NCBI GenBank assembly: GCA_030063045.1
Contig: JAQSEB010000010.1
Span: 2,969,501 to 3,033,500, forward strand
Direction: 5' to 3'
Length of the DNA stretch: 64,000 bases
Source of the DNA: Pratylenchus scribneri
Taxonomy: Eukaryota; Nematoda; Chromadorea; Rhabditida; Pratylenchidae
Shown here: positions 49,528 to 61,800 of the stretch, in pieces
Numbering within the stretch: position 1 is the first letter of the stretch
Layout: the number at the start of each line of letters is the position of its first letter
Position numbers and translations under genes: made by a program
Notes under the pieces: generated by a model
The model's database searches: none
Seen by the model: the letters and a program-made list of their open reading frames with translations, nothing else
What the model was told of the DNA's origin: nothing

Positions 49528-52500
49528 TCAAATTGTTGAATTAAATTTATTCATAATATTATCCAAATTCACAATTTCCTTATCGCTGGGAATGCGGGAG
49601 AGGAAATCCAACAATTCATTATTGTCCACATAATTTGGATTGCGCAATCTTTTCGAGAATTTATTAATTCCTTTAGAATGGATGAATATGATAAAATGAT
49701 ACGGCAATTTAATCCTTACCCCAAACCAGCAGAATCCATCGCAATGGGACAATATAGAGAAGAATGATGGCAATGGAAAGGACCAAAATGGCCAAAATTG
49801 AGCAGAATGGCACAGTGAAATTGAATGTACTATAAATTTGGAGTGAATTGACGATGATTGTGAATTAAATTAAAATGAATTGATTTATAATCAAATGCCT
49901 AATAAGCTTTATTTATTATCTCTTATAAATTTTGTACTTTTTGACACGATCCAACAAAGCCAGCAGAAAATCAGTTTTACTTTGAATGAGCACCAATGTG
50001 TCCTGTACAGCTTGGATTTTTCCCTTCAACGATTTGGTTGAATCCTCCGTGCCATTTGCCTTCTTCCACTTTTCTTTTTGCTGATCCATTGGTCCAAGCT
50101 CATTCTCCATTAAATCCTTGGAAAGATGGGAAATAGATTTATTCGTTTCGTATATTGGCCGATTGATAAAATCTCAATAATTTATAAAAGAAAATGCGAT
50201 TATTGTCATTTTTGAAAAGGAAATTATCGGCATTTTGCATATCTTTAACCCAAAAAAGCAATGGCTTAAACCCTATGATGACCTAGTCAAATAATCCTAT
50301 CCAACATTATTAAACTGTTAATTAGCCAACCTCATCCTCGTCCACATCTTCCCAATTATTATTATTATTGTCCAATTCAATGCCATCATCCATACTCGAT
50401 GTCGACCCATCGGCCATCGTCAAAATCGACCTGTCAACGAGGAATTATTCAGCCTAAATTTGTCCATTTTTTTACCGTTTCTTTTGGCGAAGATTTGTCC
50501 AATTTTGGAAATGTTCCTGAAGCCGTTTGTGCGAATATGAACGCACAAAAATGACCAAAAGTAGGAGGGGAAAATGCCAAAGTTGGATGAACATAACCAA
50601 AAATATATAGGCCTAAAAATGACAATTTTTGTGAATTTGAAGAATTAAATATGTTTTGATTTCATTTATAAAATATTTAAAAAAAACAAACAAACAATTA
50701 AGGCACAAAATGTTTTGGAATATGATTGCCACGAAAGGCAGAAGTCGGCAAAATCCGCAAATCCAACCTTAAAATTTTGGATATTTAATTTAAATATTTA
50801 TTGTCAATTCCTTTTGAACCCTAAACCACTAAGGTTCATTTAAATTTTTGTAATTTTTACAATTTGATCGGCAATTGACCGGAGGCGATTGATATTGGCC
50901 AAAAATTTTGCACGTTTAAATCGTTCAACTGGCCGAACAAATTTGCCCTCGCGCGGTTTGAATGTTCTCAATGCGGCTTTGAACTGTTTTTTTTATTTAT
51001 TTAAATATTCTCATAATTTTGTTTACTGGATTAAAATGAAAGTTGGCCTCCACCAAAATACGACCCTTCGCTGGACCATTCAATTTTCGATTCTTCAAAT
51101 TGAACCAACGTTTTTCGCCATTTCGAATCTAAAATATGATGATTAATTTCCCCGAGGCTATATCAGAATTTATTAAGAGAGGACCTTTAACAAAGGAATG
51201 GCAATTTTGCCAAGGAATTCTGCCCTTTTATTCGGGTCCTCGTCGAACACGGTGAGCTCAACGGCTTCATGGATGTCCTTGACGAAACTATGCAAAAAAG
51301 AGAAAATTTATATTATTGCCAAATGGTCCAAAATGAATTTATTACAATTTTAATGTATTTTAGTAAGAATGTTTCACTCGGACTATTGTTTATTTAAATA
51401 TATTTACAAAGTGAATGTCCGTTCCCATTTTGGGTTCAGCGTTTTGTATTCTGTTTGAGTTTGTGCCCGCAAATTGACCAATTCAACCACACAAAATGGA
51501 TCACTTTTTCCGTTCAAATCTGCGGCTGCCAGTCCTTCAGCTTCGTAGACTTAAAATTATTTTTGGGAAGTAAATTCATTTTGCGAATTTACCCTTCAAA
51601 ATGAGGCATCCAATGTCGCAAAGTGAATGGAACGAGCGCCAGAATTTCTGTCGCAAAATAAGGGAAAATTTAATTTATTCATTAAGTTTTGAGTCAAATT
51701 TGCGCACATATCTGCCAGAAATTTGCTCTCCGATTTGTGTGCCCTTTTCATTTGATGTCATTTCCTCTCCATTCTCACAATCAATTAGCCCTTCCCAACT
51801 GCTGGACATGGACGGGGAAATGGTCAAAAGTAAATGAATGGCACCGGCCTTCTCCTCCAAACAATGCCATTTCTATGGGTGAATTTATATAATTGATATA
51901 TCTTCCAAAATAATGGTTTAATTTAAAATCCTAATAATAAAAAATTATAGAATAATTTTTATTTCGAAAGATGGAGCATTTTTCCACTCTATCAAACTAT
52001 ATAAATATTATTAAAAATGATTTAGTTTGAAGGAAGTTATGAATGTGCAAAGATTGTGGCCTTCATCATATTCCCTCATCAATTGAAAAAGAAGGGGAAT
52101 GGATTCAAAGAAAGAGAATGGATTCAATGATGAGACGTGATTTGATTATGCCTCTTTTCTTAAGGCAACTTCACTGCTATGCCATTGCTGAATGCTGATT
52201 GGGGGAAGAGGAAGAGGCTCTCTGCTACAGTACTTTCTCCCTTCCTTATTCAAAGAGAAAGGCGAAGGGAGGATTCAAGGAGACGTGATTATGCCCTCAC
52301 CCTCACTCATCATTCCAGCAGATTGTTCTGCTACCGTACTTCTCCCTTCCTTTAATCAAAGAGGGAACATCCAATATGCCTAATGCATCCTTCATTTTCT
52401 TCCATTCATCTTTCCTTCCTTGGACAGGCAACCAATAAATGTTCATATTTATATGATTTTTCAAATATTTATATCTAACTCATAAACAAATGAACCAATT

Positions 52501-55500
52501 TTAATAATTTTGATATGCTTTGTTAGTAAAATGAAAAGTGCTCTAGCAAATTAAATAAATTTTATTGTCCATTTTTATTCTTTAAATTCCAACCTCAACA
52601 GTTCGACCTGCCTCCAAATCAGTCAAATCAATGGAACATCTTTAAATGAGGACACAAAATATTCTAAATATTTATTTTTTATTTGCCCACCTCCCAATGA
52701 TTGAACGATTGTCGCAAACACAGATGTCCAATGTTTGGAAATGTTCATCAAAAATGTGCAATTCAAATTGTTCCAACCATTTTGGTTGCCAACAACGAGG
52801 AATTGACTGTAAATTTAATTTATTATTCTATTAAAATAGATATTCATAAAGAGGATTGGTTGAGAAGGGGGGGGGGGGCAATTTGTGCCTTTTATTTGAA
52901 GGATATGGCCCAGTGTAAATCAAACGAACTTTGCTTTTGAATTTTTCATTGCCCAATTTGAATTTGACATGAGTGTCCGGTGGAATTTGACCAACAGCAG
53001 AATTGATGCCATCCACCATTGAAGAAGGCAACAAATTGGCTTCGACCAGCAAAATGTTGACACGGGCGAGAATGGCGAATGAAGCTTAAAAGAATTATGA
53101 ATTAGTTTCGATCTATGATAATAAACTCCAATTTTGTTCATTTATTTACCTTTATTCGTTCTTCTTTTTGTGCTTCGCTGTTCTGTTACGATGCCACGGA
53201 TGGCACATTCCATGAACTATTTTAGAAAGAATTTAGAAAAAAATAATTCAATTCAAAGTTCAAACGGATTCTTTCTCCGATGCAGTCAAAGGAGTGAGAG
53301 TGATGGAAAGGAGCAAATAGCCCAAATATGGCTCAGGGCATTCACCGCGCGGATCTTCCAACGGCAATTTGAAGTCCGTTTTCCTTAAGAATTATTTATA
53401 AGATTATTTTAAATTGAATTTATGTATTTCTTTCTTTGATCATTTTTGGATCAAAACTTCCCTCTTTGTAATTTTATCAAACCCATCGGAGAAAGGTGAC
53501 CTAATTCCCCAAACAAACAGATTAGAAAATGTTTGTTCAATTAAGTCAATGTGAACTGATTTTAAATCGTCAAAATTTCAGAGAAGAAATTTTTGATTTC
53601 ATTTTTTCTATCCTCTATGCCATTCAATTTTCATAATAAAATGTGCTTTAAACTGACTGGAATAGGCTGAGTGTGCCCAGCTGAATATTTGCCATTCCCA
53701 TAAAATCATCCTTCATGAATCGATCATAGTCAAAAACCTACAAAAAATTAGGGGAATATATTCTTGGCAAATCAATTTATACATTGACCAAGTTTTTAAA
53801 TATTTAGAAAATAAATTGGCTATAAAAAATACAAAAAATGTACGAATTTCCTATTTATTAATCCCAAAATGGTGCCAACTTTAAATGCCAATTCTTGTGT
53901 AGGATCGTTGATTAGGAATGCAAATTCTTCGTCCCAATTTGGGTTCTAAAAATATAAAATTTATCCCAAAATTAAAAACAAATTCCGACCAATTCTCGGG
54001 GCACAATTTCACTTCGATAAATGGTTTTGGCCGAATATTGGCATTTCACATACGGATCACTGCTGCCTTTATAGAAATTATTTAAAATTAAATATTGGTC
54101 CCTGAATTTGTTTTATCAAGGCAAATTGATTGATTATTTATTCAAGTTTTTAGTGTCCAAAAAATTAATAAATTAAATTCCATTTTTTTGAATCTAATTA
54201 AATTATCCCTCCTTTACCTTATATTTATTTAATATTTTTATTTCACCGGAAGCATCCCGAATTGCCAGTCCATGGCCTTCCCGAAGATGAATGCGCACAC
54301 AAAAAATCACAAATTCATCTGCATTTTTCCGCTGCGAGATGACACTTTTTTCCTATAATAAGGGAGGATGAAATATATAATTTAATTTTAAAAATATTTT
54401 CCAATTTATTTAATTATAAAATTTGCCAAAATTGGGAAGTGGATTCAATTCCAAAAGAGATATTTACTTTTTCTTCAATGGCATTTTCTGCTACTTCATC
54501 GCCAATTTCTTCATCAATTATGGCCAATTGGGTTGATGAGGCCATTGTTTTTTGTGATTTTGCCTTTTTACATATTCCAACATTTCCGGTATCCTCCTTG
54601 AAAATTGGCTTTCATTTTTGCCGAATGAATTTCCCCAAATTTATGCAAATAACTAATTATTAATATTTACTGATAATTTTGATTTAAAAAGGGCCACAAT
54701 ATTTATTGTAATTAATTCCTTCCAAATTATTTTTGATTGGACCTCATGGCAGTGACTTTGATTTGTGCTGTCGGCCAATTTTTGTTGATTTGTCTTTTTC
54801 CCTTTTCTCTTTCCAAATTTTGAGAATATTGGACAAAATATTTGGCCCATTTTTGGGTAATTTTTTGAATTCCTTAAATTTATATGGATTTGGAGAAATA
54901 ATATAAATTTTTGGCAATTGAATGGAATGCAAATTAATGGTTTGGGTAGGAACATTTTATCGTAATAAATGGTCTTCAAAATTCCACAAATTTTCAACGG
55001 CTAAATAATTCATTCCACATTTGATGGATTCATTTTACTAAAATGTTTGGTCGCCTTTTTTTATATTTTACCATCGCCAAAAATAAAATTGGATTGCCTG
55101 GGCTGAATGGGTGGCCAAAAATTGAATAAATGGCCGAATGAATGGAAGGAAAAAATATAAATTTAATAATAAATATTCGGGCGGCTTATTGAAATTGAAT
55201 TTTAAAATGGAATGGAAATTTTGTGACTAAAAAGGCCATTAAAATTTTTAAAACTACAAAATCATTTTTTAGTTTTTTCATACGAATTTTACCGTATTTT
55301 GGCATTCCATTGTTCTTTGCTTGAACTTATCTCGAGTCCTTTAGTAAGGGGGAGGAAGGGTGATGGTAAATTTGCCAAAATTTTGTCTACTTGATTTGGG
55401 CCTTGAAATTTTGCCAAATGCGCAGAATGCTGCCAGTGTCATTTTGGCTGGTCGAAGACTCATTCATTTGAGTGATTCTTTCAACATTTTGTGTCATTTC

Positions 55501-56237
55501 CTCCTCTTCCTCTTTGGCCATTTCTTCTTTTGAGAGGGAATAAAATCAACTAATTAGCAAATCAATTTGGTTAAAAAAACTTTTCCTTAAATTCGCCTTC
55601 CAATTTAAAGGGAAATTATTTCGAATTTTAAATGGATAAAAAAGTCAACGTGAAAGAAAACTGCTGAATTTCAAATGGAAAATATGGCTATGGAAATGAA
55701 GCAGCAGGGAAAATAAAATAGCCAAAAGCCGAGACAAATGCGTAAATAATTGTATAATTTAAAAAAGAGGGGCAAATAAATTGAAAAATTCAATTCCTAA
55801 AAGGATAAAAAATGGTTGGAATTTTATTTGGGAATAAACGAAGAAAAATGTGCGATGGATGGGAAGGAAAACCAATAAAAGGAATTTTAATTGTTTATTA
55901 AATTTCTGAAATTTTTACTTGAATTTGTGCCTTTGGCAAAATCCACTCGACCTTTTTTGGTATCCACCAAATTTTGACCCATTTCCCTTTGATGGTCAAT
56001 TCCATGGCTCATTTCATTTCGACTTGCCATTCTCGGCGAAAATTGGCCAAAAATGTTTTTGACCTTCCTTGAATTGGTCTTTCCATCGCCAAAATATGTG
56101 CCATCCTCATTTTGACAGGAATCAAGGCATTTTCCTGGAATTTGGCATCGTTTTCGTCTTTTGCCAAGTGGCGAACAATTTAATGAGGAAAATATAAAAG
56201 ATGATGCATTTATTGGTGGATTTGAATTTGAATCCAT
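49528..56237 (-). CDS. mctp-1: MCTP: multiple C2 and transmembrane domain protein
   Basis: ER-anchored Ca2+ sensor linked to synaptic and endosomal membrane traffic. Twenty-five phased minus-strand exons give about 993 residues. They run 55919-56237, 55391-55526, 54671-54806, 54468-54596, 54247-54352, 53990-54066, 53880-53945, 53658-53737, 53266-53383, 53150-53216, 52930-53084, 52691-52806, 52594-52639, 51708-51872, 51593-51647, 51408-51549, 51185-51287, 51027-51128, 50861-50983, 50696-50767, 50476-50612, 50331-50430, 49938-50116, 49720-49829 and 49528-49670. C2[39 protein letters not shown]2[31 protein letters not shown]2[37 protein letters not shown]. Then two membrane helices ([20 protein letters not shown] and [19 protein letters not shown]) and the MCTP end, [20 protein letters not shown]. 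The domain series is diagnostic. The first two exons, rich in Lys/Ser and not conserved, are least certain. Confidence 0.92.
51966..52550. mobile_element. Palindromic MITE-like element, copy 3 (MCTP intron)
   Basis: This diverged, longer copy fills most of the 721-bp MCTP intron between exons 52594-52639 and 51708-51872. The ends GGAGCATTTTTCCACTCTATC and TAAAATGAAAAGTGCTCTAG are inverted. The core holds CTACAGTACTTTCTCCCTTCC and CTACCGTACTTCTCCCTTCC plus pyrimidine-rich and GAGGGA-type words, as in copies 1 and 2. Confidence 0.6.
52867..52878. repeat. Poly-G tract in MCTP intron
   Basis: An uninterrupted run of about 11-12 guanines in the plus strand, within the intron between exons 52930-53084 and 52691-52806. 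Confidence 0.85.
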
Positions 56238-57840
56238 GATGATAGCATCTTTATAAGAAATAATAATCAACAATGGGCATTATTGGCCAATTTATTTTTT
56301 TTTTTGTATTAAATTTTGGAGACAAAAATAAATTCAATATCAGGGTATACATTTTAAATTGCATTTTCATTTTGGAGATTGACCCAAGAATTACAGCCAA
56401 AACTTGACTAATGATCAAACTCATTTTGATATATAAAAAAAAATTAGTATGAATTATAATGAATGAAATTTCCATTCCATAATTATATCATTAATTCATA
56501 ATCATTCATTTTCTATTGGTTAAATTTTGGGTGAAGCAAAAAAGGGAAGAATGTTGGGAATTTTTTATGAGCTCTGTCCCAGCAACAGAAAGGACCAATT
56601 TTTGAACATTCCATGGGCAAAGGCGGGAATAACCTTGTCATTTTTTCATTGTTTCCAATTTTCCCATAGGCAATTTTTTGGTCAAAATTAATTGGAACGG
56701 AAATTGGATGTGGGTCAAAGGATTCTTCTATTTAATTAATTCGGAGGAATTTTATTATTTTCCTATGTAAAATTTATATTAGGATTTATTATACTTAAAA
56801 TATTCGAATAATTAATTGATAATTGTATTCGAAAATAGTACAGCAAAGCAATTTAATAAATCAAACGAAAAACAATAATCATAATCAGCCTTAACTTTAA
56901 ATTTGGCCTCATTCCTTCTTTATTATAGGCCAAAATATTAATATGTAATATAGAAACTAGGAAATATGGAGGATGATGGAATAAAATTGAATTGGAATGA
57001 AGGATGTCCTCTCGACTTGTTAAAAAATGGGCCGGAGCAAAATGAAGCAAAAAAGCATAGAATGAATGCCATGGATGAAGAATGGGCTACGAAAGACCGA
57101 AAGAGAATGCCAATGCCCCAATGAATGTGTGCCATTTGGCCAGAAGAAGACTCGTTTTTTATTCCATTTCGTCTGCATTTTTCACACGACCAAACATACA
57201 TCCCGAATTCAAAATATTATCCTCTTTACAATTGGTTTTCAAGGATTGATTTATTGGTCCACATTTTTGTTGAATATTTCAATTTTCAATATATCAAAAT
57301 AAATAATGAATAAATAAAATTATTGAATAAATAATTATTTATATTATTATCTTGTTGAATATCAAAACAACGAATTGTGGCATTTATTAGCATAATGAAA
57401 TGAAAAACTTCCTTTCTCTCATCTATAGCTGCAGGGAAAATTAGATTTGTTCCCTCCATTTCAGATAAATGAAATACCATATCCATTCTTTTCTTTTACA
57501 GCAAGGAGAGGAAAAATTTTTATTTTATTCATTTGAAAGAAACGATTTTGATTGTGAAGGAGACAATGAATTATATTTTTTGGTGCTTTGCTCCTTCAAT
57601 GGAAGGAATTGTTCATCAGATTTTTGGTTGGATGAGGATTTTGATAGATGGGCATTCAGTATTGGCCAGCAGAAAAATTATTCGGCCAATTTCCCGTTTA
57701 TCGGGTGTAGTATGGAATTTGGAAAAATGTTGCGAAATTATTTGAAGTTTTAAAAATTTTCAACAGAGAAAAGAACGTTAAGATTTACACAAAATGAACC
57801 TAATATCGGTGATTTATATAAAATTCTACCAAAGCTATTT
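56238..57840. other. Intergenic upstream of MCTP, with one orphan exon-like ORF
   Basis: AT-rich. After a good acceptor (TTCTTTTACAG, ending 57501), an open frame 57502-57753 on the plus strand encodes 83 residues with acidic, aromatic and Cys-containing segments (NDFDCEGDNELYFLVLC, SDFWLDEDFDRW). No upstream exon or homologue could be recognised, so it may be chance or the last exon of an unseen small gene. Confidence 0.3.
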
Positions 57841-57841
57841 T

Positions 57842-58428
57842 AGTTCCGGTTCTGATTTCATCCGGAAACAATTCTGATTTTCATTCCGGAAACTAATTCT
57901 GATTTTCATTCCGGAAACAATTCTGATTTTCATTCCGGAAACAATTCTGATTTTCATTCCGGAAACAATTCTGATTTTCATTCCGGAAACAGTTCTGATT
58001 TTCATTCCAGAAACAATTCTGATTTTCATTCCGGAAAGAATTCTGATTTTCATTCCGGAAACAATTCTGATTTTCATTCCGGAAACAATTCTGATTTTCA
58101 TTCCGGAAACAATTCTGATTTTCATTCCGGAAACAGTTCTGATTTTCATTCCAGAAACAATTCTGATTTTCATTCCGGAAACTAATTCTGATTTTCATTC
58201 CGGAAACTAATTCTGATTTTCATTCCGGAAACAATTCTGATTTTCATTCCGGAAAGAATTCTGATTTTCATTCCGGAAACAATTCTGATTTTCATTCCGG
58301 AAACAATTCTGATTTTCATTCCGGAAAGAATTCTGATTTTCATTCCGGAAAGAATTCTGATTTTCATTCCGGAAACAATTCTGATTTTCATTCCGGACAT
58401 TCCGGATTTTCAATTCTGATTCTCTTAT
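57842..58428. repeat. Second 24-bp minisatellite array, inverted, about 23 copies
   Basis: Units read TTCCGGAAACAATTCTGATT plus TTCA, the reverse complement of the unit at 16655-17499. This array is more homogeneous: most units carry the ACAATT variant, a few AGAATT, AGTTCT or ACTAATT. Both edges degrade gradually. The periodic ORFs (NENQNCFR and others) are artefacts of the 24-bp period. Confidence 0.95.
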
Positions 58429-58543
58429 TCTGTTTTTATCATTTTTTTATTTCATTTATTAGTCATAATTATCTGAATTTTATTAAATCAAATTAATTTC
58501 AACATCAATTTATAGACTCACTCGGCTCTTTTGACTATCTAAT

Positions 58544-58834
58544 TTATTGTACATGCTCATAGGGCTTTTCCCATTTCTTTGATTTCTTTTTATCTTCGTA
58601 TTCAAGAAAGAATTTGACGGCAAAATTCAAGTAAGGTACATTATTGAGACTGAATGAATATTTGAGGACCGGAAGACCATCAGCAAGAATTTTATAATGT
58701 AAAAAATCATTTGAACTGCGCTTGACTTCACTTTTTATGGAAGAATGAATGGAAAAGTGGAGAAATGGTGCATGGAATATATTATCAAGAACAAGGTCAA
58801 TGAGCATCATCAATTTGCTTGAAGGAATCGTCAT
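58544..58834 (-). other. Orphan ORF, 96 codons, doubtful
   Basis: Minus-strand frame containing FLHFSIHSSIKSEVKRSS, LADGLPVLKYSFSLNNVPYL and a Lys/Glu-rich end, KKSKKWEKPYEHVQ. The composition is more protein-like than in neighbouring ORFs and could be the last exon of a small gene or a decayed duplicate. I know no family for it and found no upstream exon. Confidence 0.3.
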
Positions 58835-61800
58835 TCATCCATTCAGCATTCGATTGAGGAGAATATTCACTTGGAAATATCCCCTGCTTTTTAATTATTT
58901 TATGCAAATTTCCAATTTAATACTTATTTCTTTCTCAAAAGTTTAAATATTCTCAATATTTGACTGCTTATTCCTTCACAGAAAGATTTTTCCATTCAAA
59001 AATTTCGCCTCGATTTTTAGGGGTCATTTCACATCAAATGAAAGGAAAATCATCCCACCGCTTTATTCGCGCAGACATTTTGCCACTCTAATGCCCCTCC
59101 CTCTCGCAAATATTTTCCTAAAATTAATTGATTATACCCGCAGCCCAGAGTCCAATTGACGTCGATTTTCGAGGGGCGGGTTGAAGGACAACCCAAAAGG
59201 GTTTTTGGTGATTTAATGTGCGCAAAAAGAAAAATTCCTTCCTGACTTAAAATAAGTGGGTTTGACACCCCCCCCCCCCCTCAATATTCGCCACACCCAA
59301 CTGAAGAAATGTGCATAAAAGCGCTGTTTAATAAGTGAAAGTTTCAAAGGCGAATTGAAGGATGGTGGGTTGAGGGTTGGGCCTTGGGGGCACAATCAAT
59401 GCTATGGTATTTTTGTAGACATCAAAATTATTCAACCTGTTTGGACCTAACAATCTCGCAATTTAATCCTCTGAATGAATAGTTATGGCCAGTGGCTTTT
59501 TGGCACAAAATGGAATCCTTTAAACAAGTCAATCCATTTCTGACATTGAGGATTGTCTATAATCTATGTCCAATTCCACAAAAAATTTGGGGGTTCCAAT
59601 AAACACCGGAAATATATGGGGAATGAATTTGGACTACTTTTTTAATATTGTTTTGGACCAATTCTTTCATAATTTCTTTGCATCTTTCAAATTCACCAAA
59701 ATTCCCATCAATCATTCAATTTTCACCATTATTTTATTATTTTCGTTCCTTTGCCTATATAAATGTTCATTGCGCACATTTTTTAAACTTTGCAAAACTG
59801 CAAAAATTAAGCGATCAAAATATTTTTATTATTAATTTTTTACTTTAAATTAAGTTGTAATTTTTATTGCATTTCTTTCGGGAAAAACGCGTATTGCAAA
59901 AATGCGCAGCATAAAATGTGCACAAAAAACAACCAACTCTGAATATGTTGCTTTAAAGGAAGTAAATATTATATGGTAATTCATTCACATCAACCACTCC
60001 GACTTTTTTTTCTAAGAGAAAGTCCAAATTGTATAAAAAAGTGTGAATCAATCCATCCAAAAATGAATTAATTAATTAATCCATTCCAATTCCATCATAT
60101 ATTCCGCCTTCTTCATATTCTTTCATTTGATCTTTATCTCATCATAATTCCCCCCCCCCCAGTCCATCACTAATATTTATTTTTTTCATTCGCCGGCGGC
60201 CCTTCATTCGAATATAAATTGTTCGGGCATTTATTATAAAAATATTTGGTATAATAAATGGGAAATTTGGCCACATCAAACCCATCGGGTAGAGAATATC
60301 CTTGCGCAGGTCTGATAGAAAATTATTCAAAATTTTGAGCCCATTAATGAGAAGATTTACTGATCAATTTGGCCATCACACTCAAAGTTAGTCATCTCAT
60401 CATTCTATTATTATTCAAAAAATAGATTATTGTTGATGATAATTTTTGTGAAATAAATCAACATTTTTGGGGGTAGAATGATTGGAAAATTAGGCGAAGC
60501 GGCGGGGAATGTGCGTCCATTCCATCCACCCATCTATTCCATTCCATTCAATGACATTCCCAACATTAATTTTTGCGCAACTCAGGTGAAAAAAACTGTT
60601 CTTCTGTCCCACCCAAAAATTTATCAAATGAATGAATGGGAAGGGAGGAAACCTTCCATTCCAAACCATTTTTGTGTATTTTTCATTTTCCGCACTAATA
60701 AATTCCTGCATTGGAATATTCCCAATTTCCTCATTCCTATATTATTCAATTTTTAATAAAGCAACATATAAAAAATAGAATGGATTTTTTATTTAAAAAA
60801 TAATTCTTTACATATATACTCTCCTTCAATTTACTTAATTTGGCCATAAACTTGGCCCATTGCCCTTTAAGGCAACACTTATTTGGAGTCCTAACCCAAA
60901 TGAATCAACAATATTATTCCCTCTTAAATTGGCCAAAAATAGCTTCCAGGCAGTGCGCTTAAAATGAGGAAATATCGGCTCATTCACCAATAATAAATTT
61001 TTTGTTTTTTTTTTCGACTTCACCTGAAACCATCCCCAACCAAAAGAATGCCAACAATTTAGAAATGAATAATGCCTTTTCTCAACAAAATTTTGGCTTA
61101 CATGCCAATCAAAATATATCATAAATTTGGCATCTCTTTATAAAATATTTGCCTAAATATTGGGCATTTCAATATTTTTTTATAAATTTATTACCAATCG
61201 TTTTCCTTTCATTAAATTCTTTTTAAATTCATCCAATTTCTTTAATTATTTCAGTTGGCCCTCTGGCCAATTTCCCGTTGCTACCTCTCGAATGAATGTT
61301 CGCCTCAACACCTTTCACCTCCAATCAGTTCCACTGTCCGTTCATTTTCCCTTTTTTCCATTCAAAATTGCCTAAATGATGGGTCGTCATTTCCCTTCAT
61401 TCATTAAATTTTGCCTTCTTCCAATCAAATTCAATTCTAAAAAACTCAAGTGATTCGCGCATTCCATCCAATGAAATTGATTGGGAAAAAATGAATTTAA
61501 AGAATACCAGAAAAATAATTAACTTTAATAAAATATGTCTTCAAAAACTGAATTTATTGCCAAAATTCAAAGGAATTCCCATGTTAATAGAAACCAAAAT
61601 GAAAGAATTTGGCCATCCCAAAACCCAAACCCATAATTTTGACCATTCTTTGTGTTTTTTGCACTTTTGCATTGCGCGCTAGAATGATTTTGAACGGGGG
61701 AAATTTTCGATGACGCAAAAATTGCGTCAAAACCCACCAAACCAAGGCGGCCCCCTCAATTTATGTTTTTGGTTGGCGGAATAAATTTTCCAGACAATTT

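Noticed and set aside
57835..58413. Regular repeats suggesting a CRISPR array
   Set aside because: The units are contiguous 24-bp tandem copies with no unique spacers, in a eukaryotic genome.
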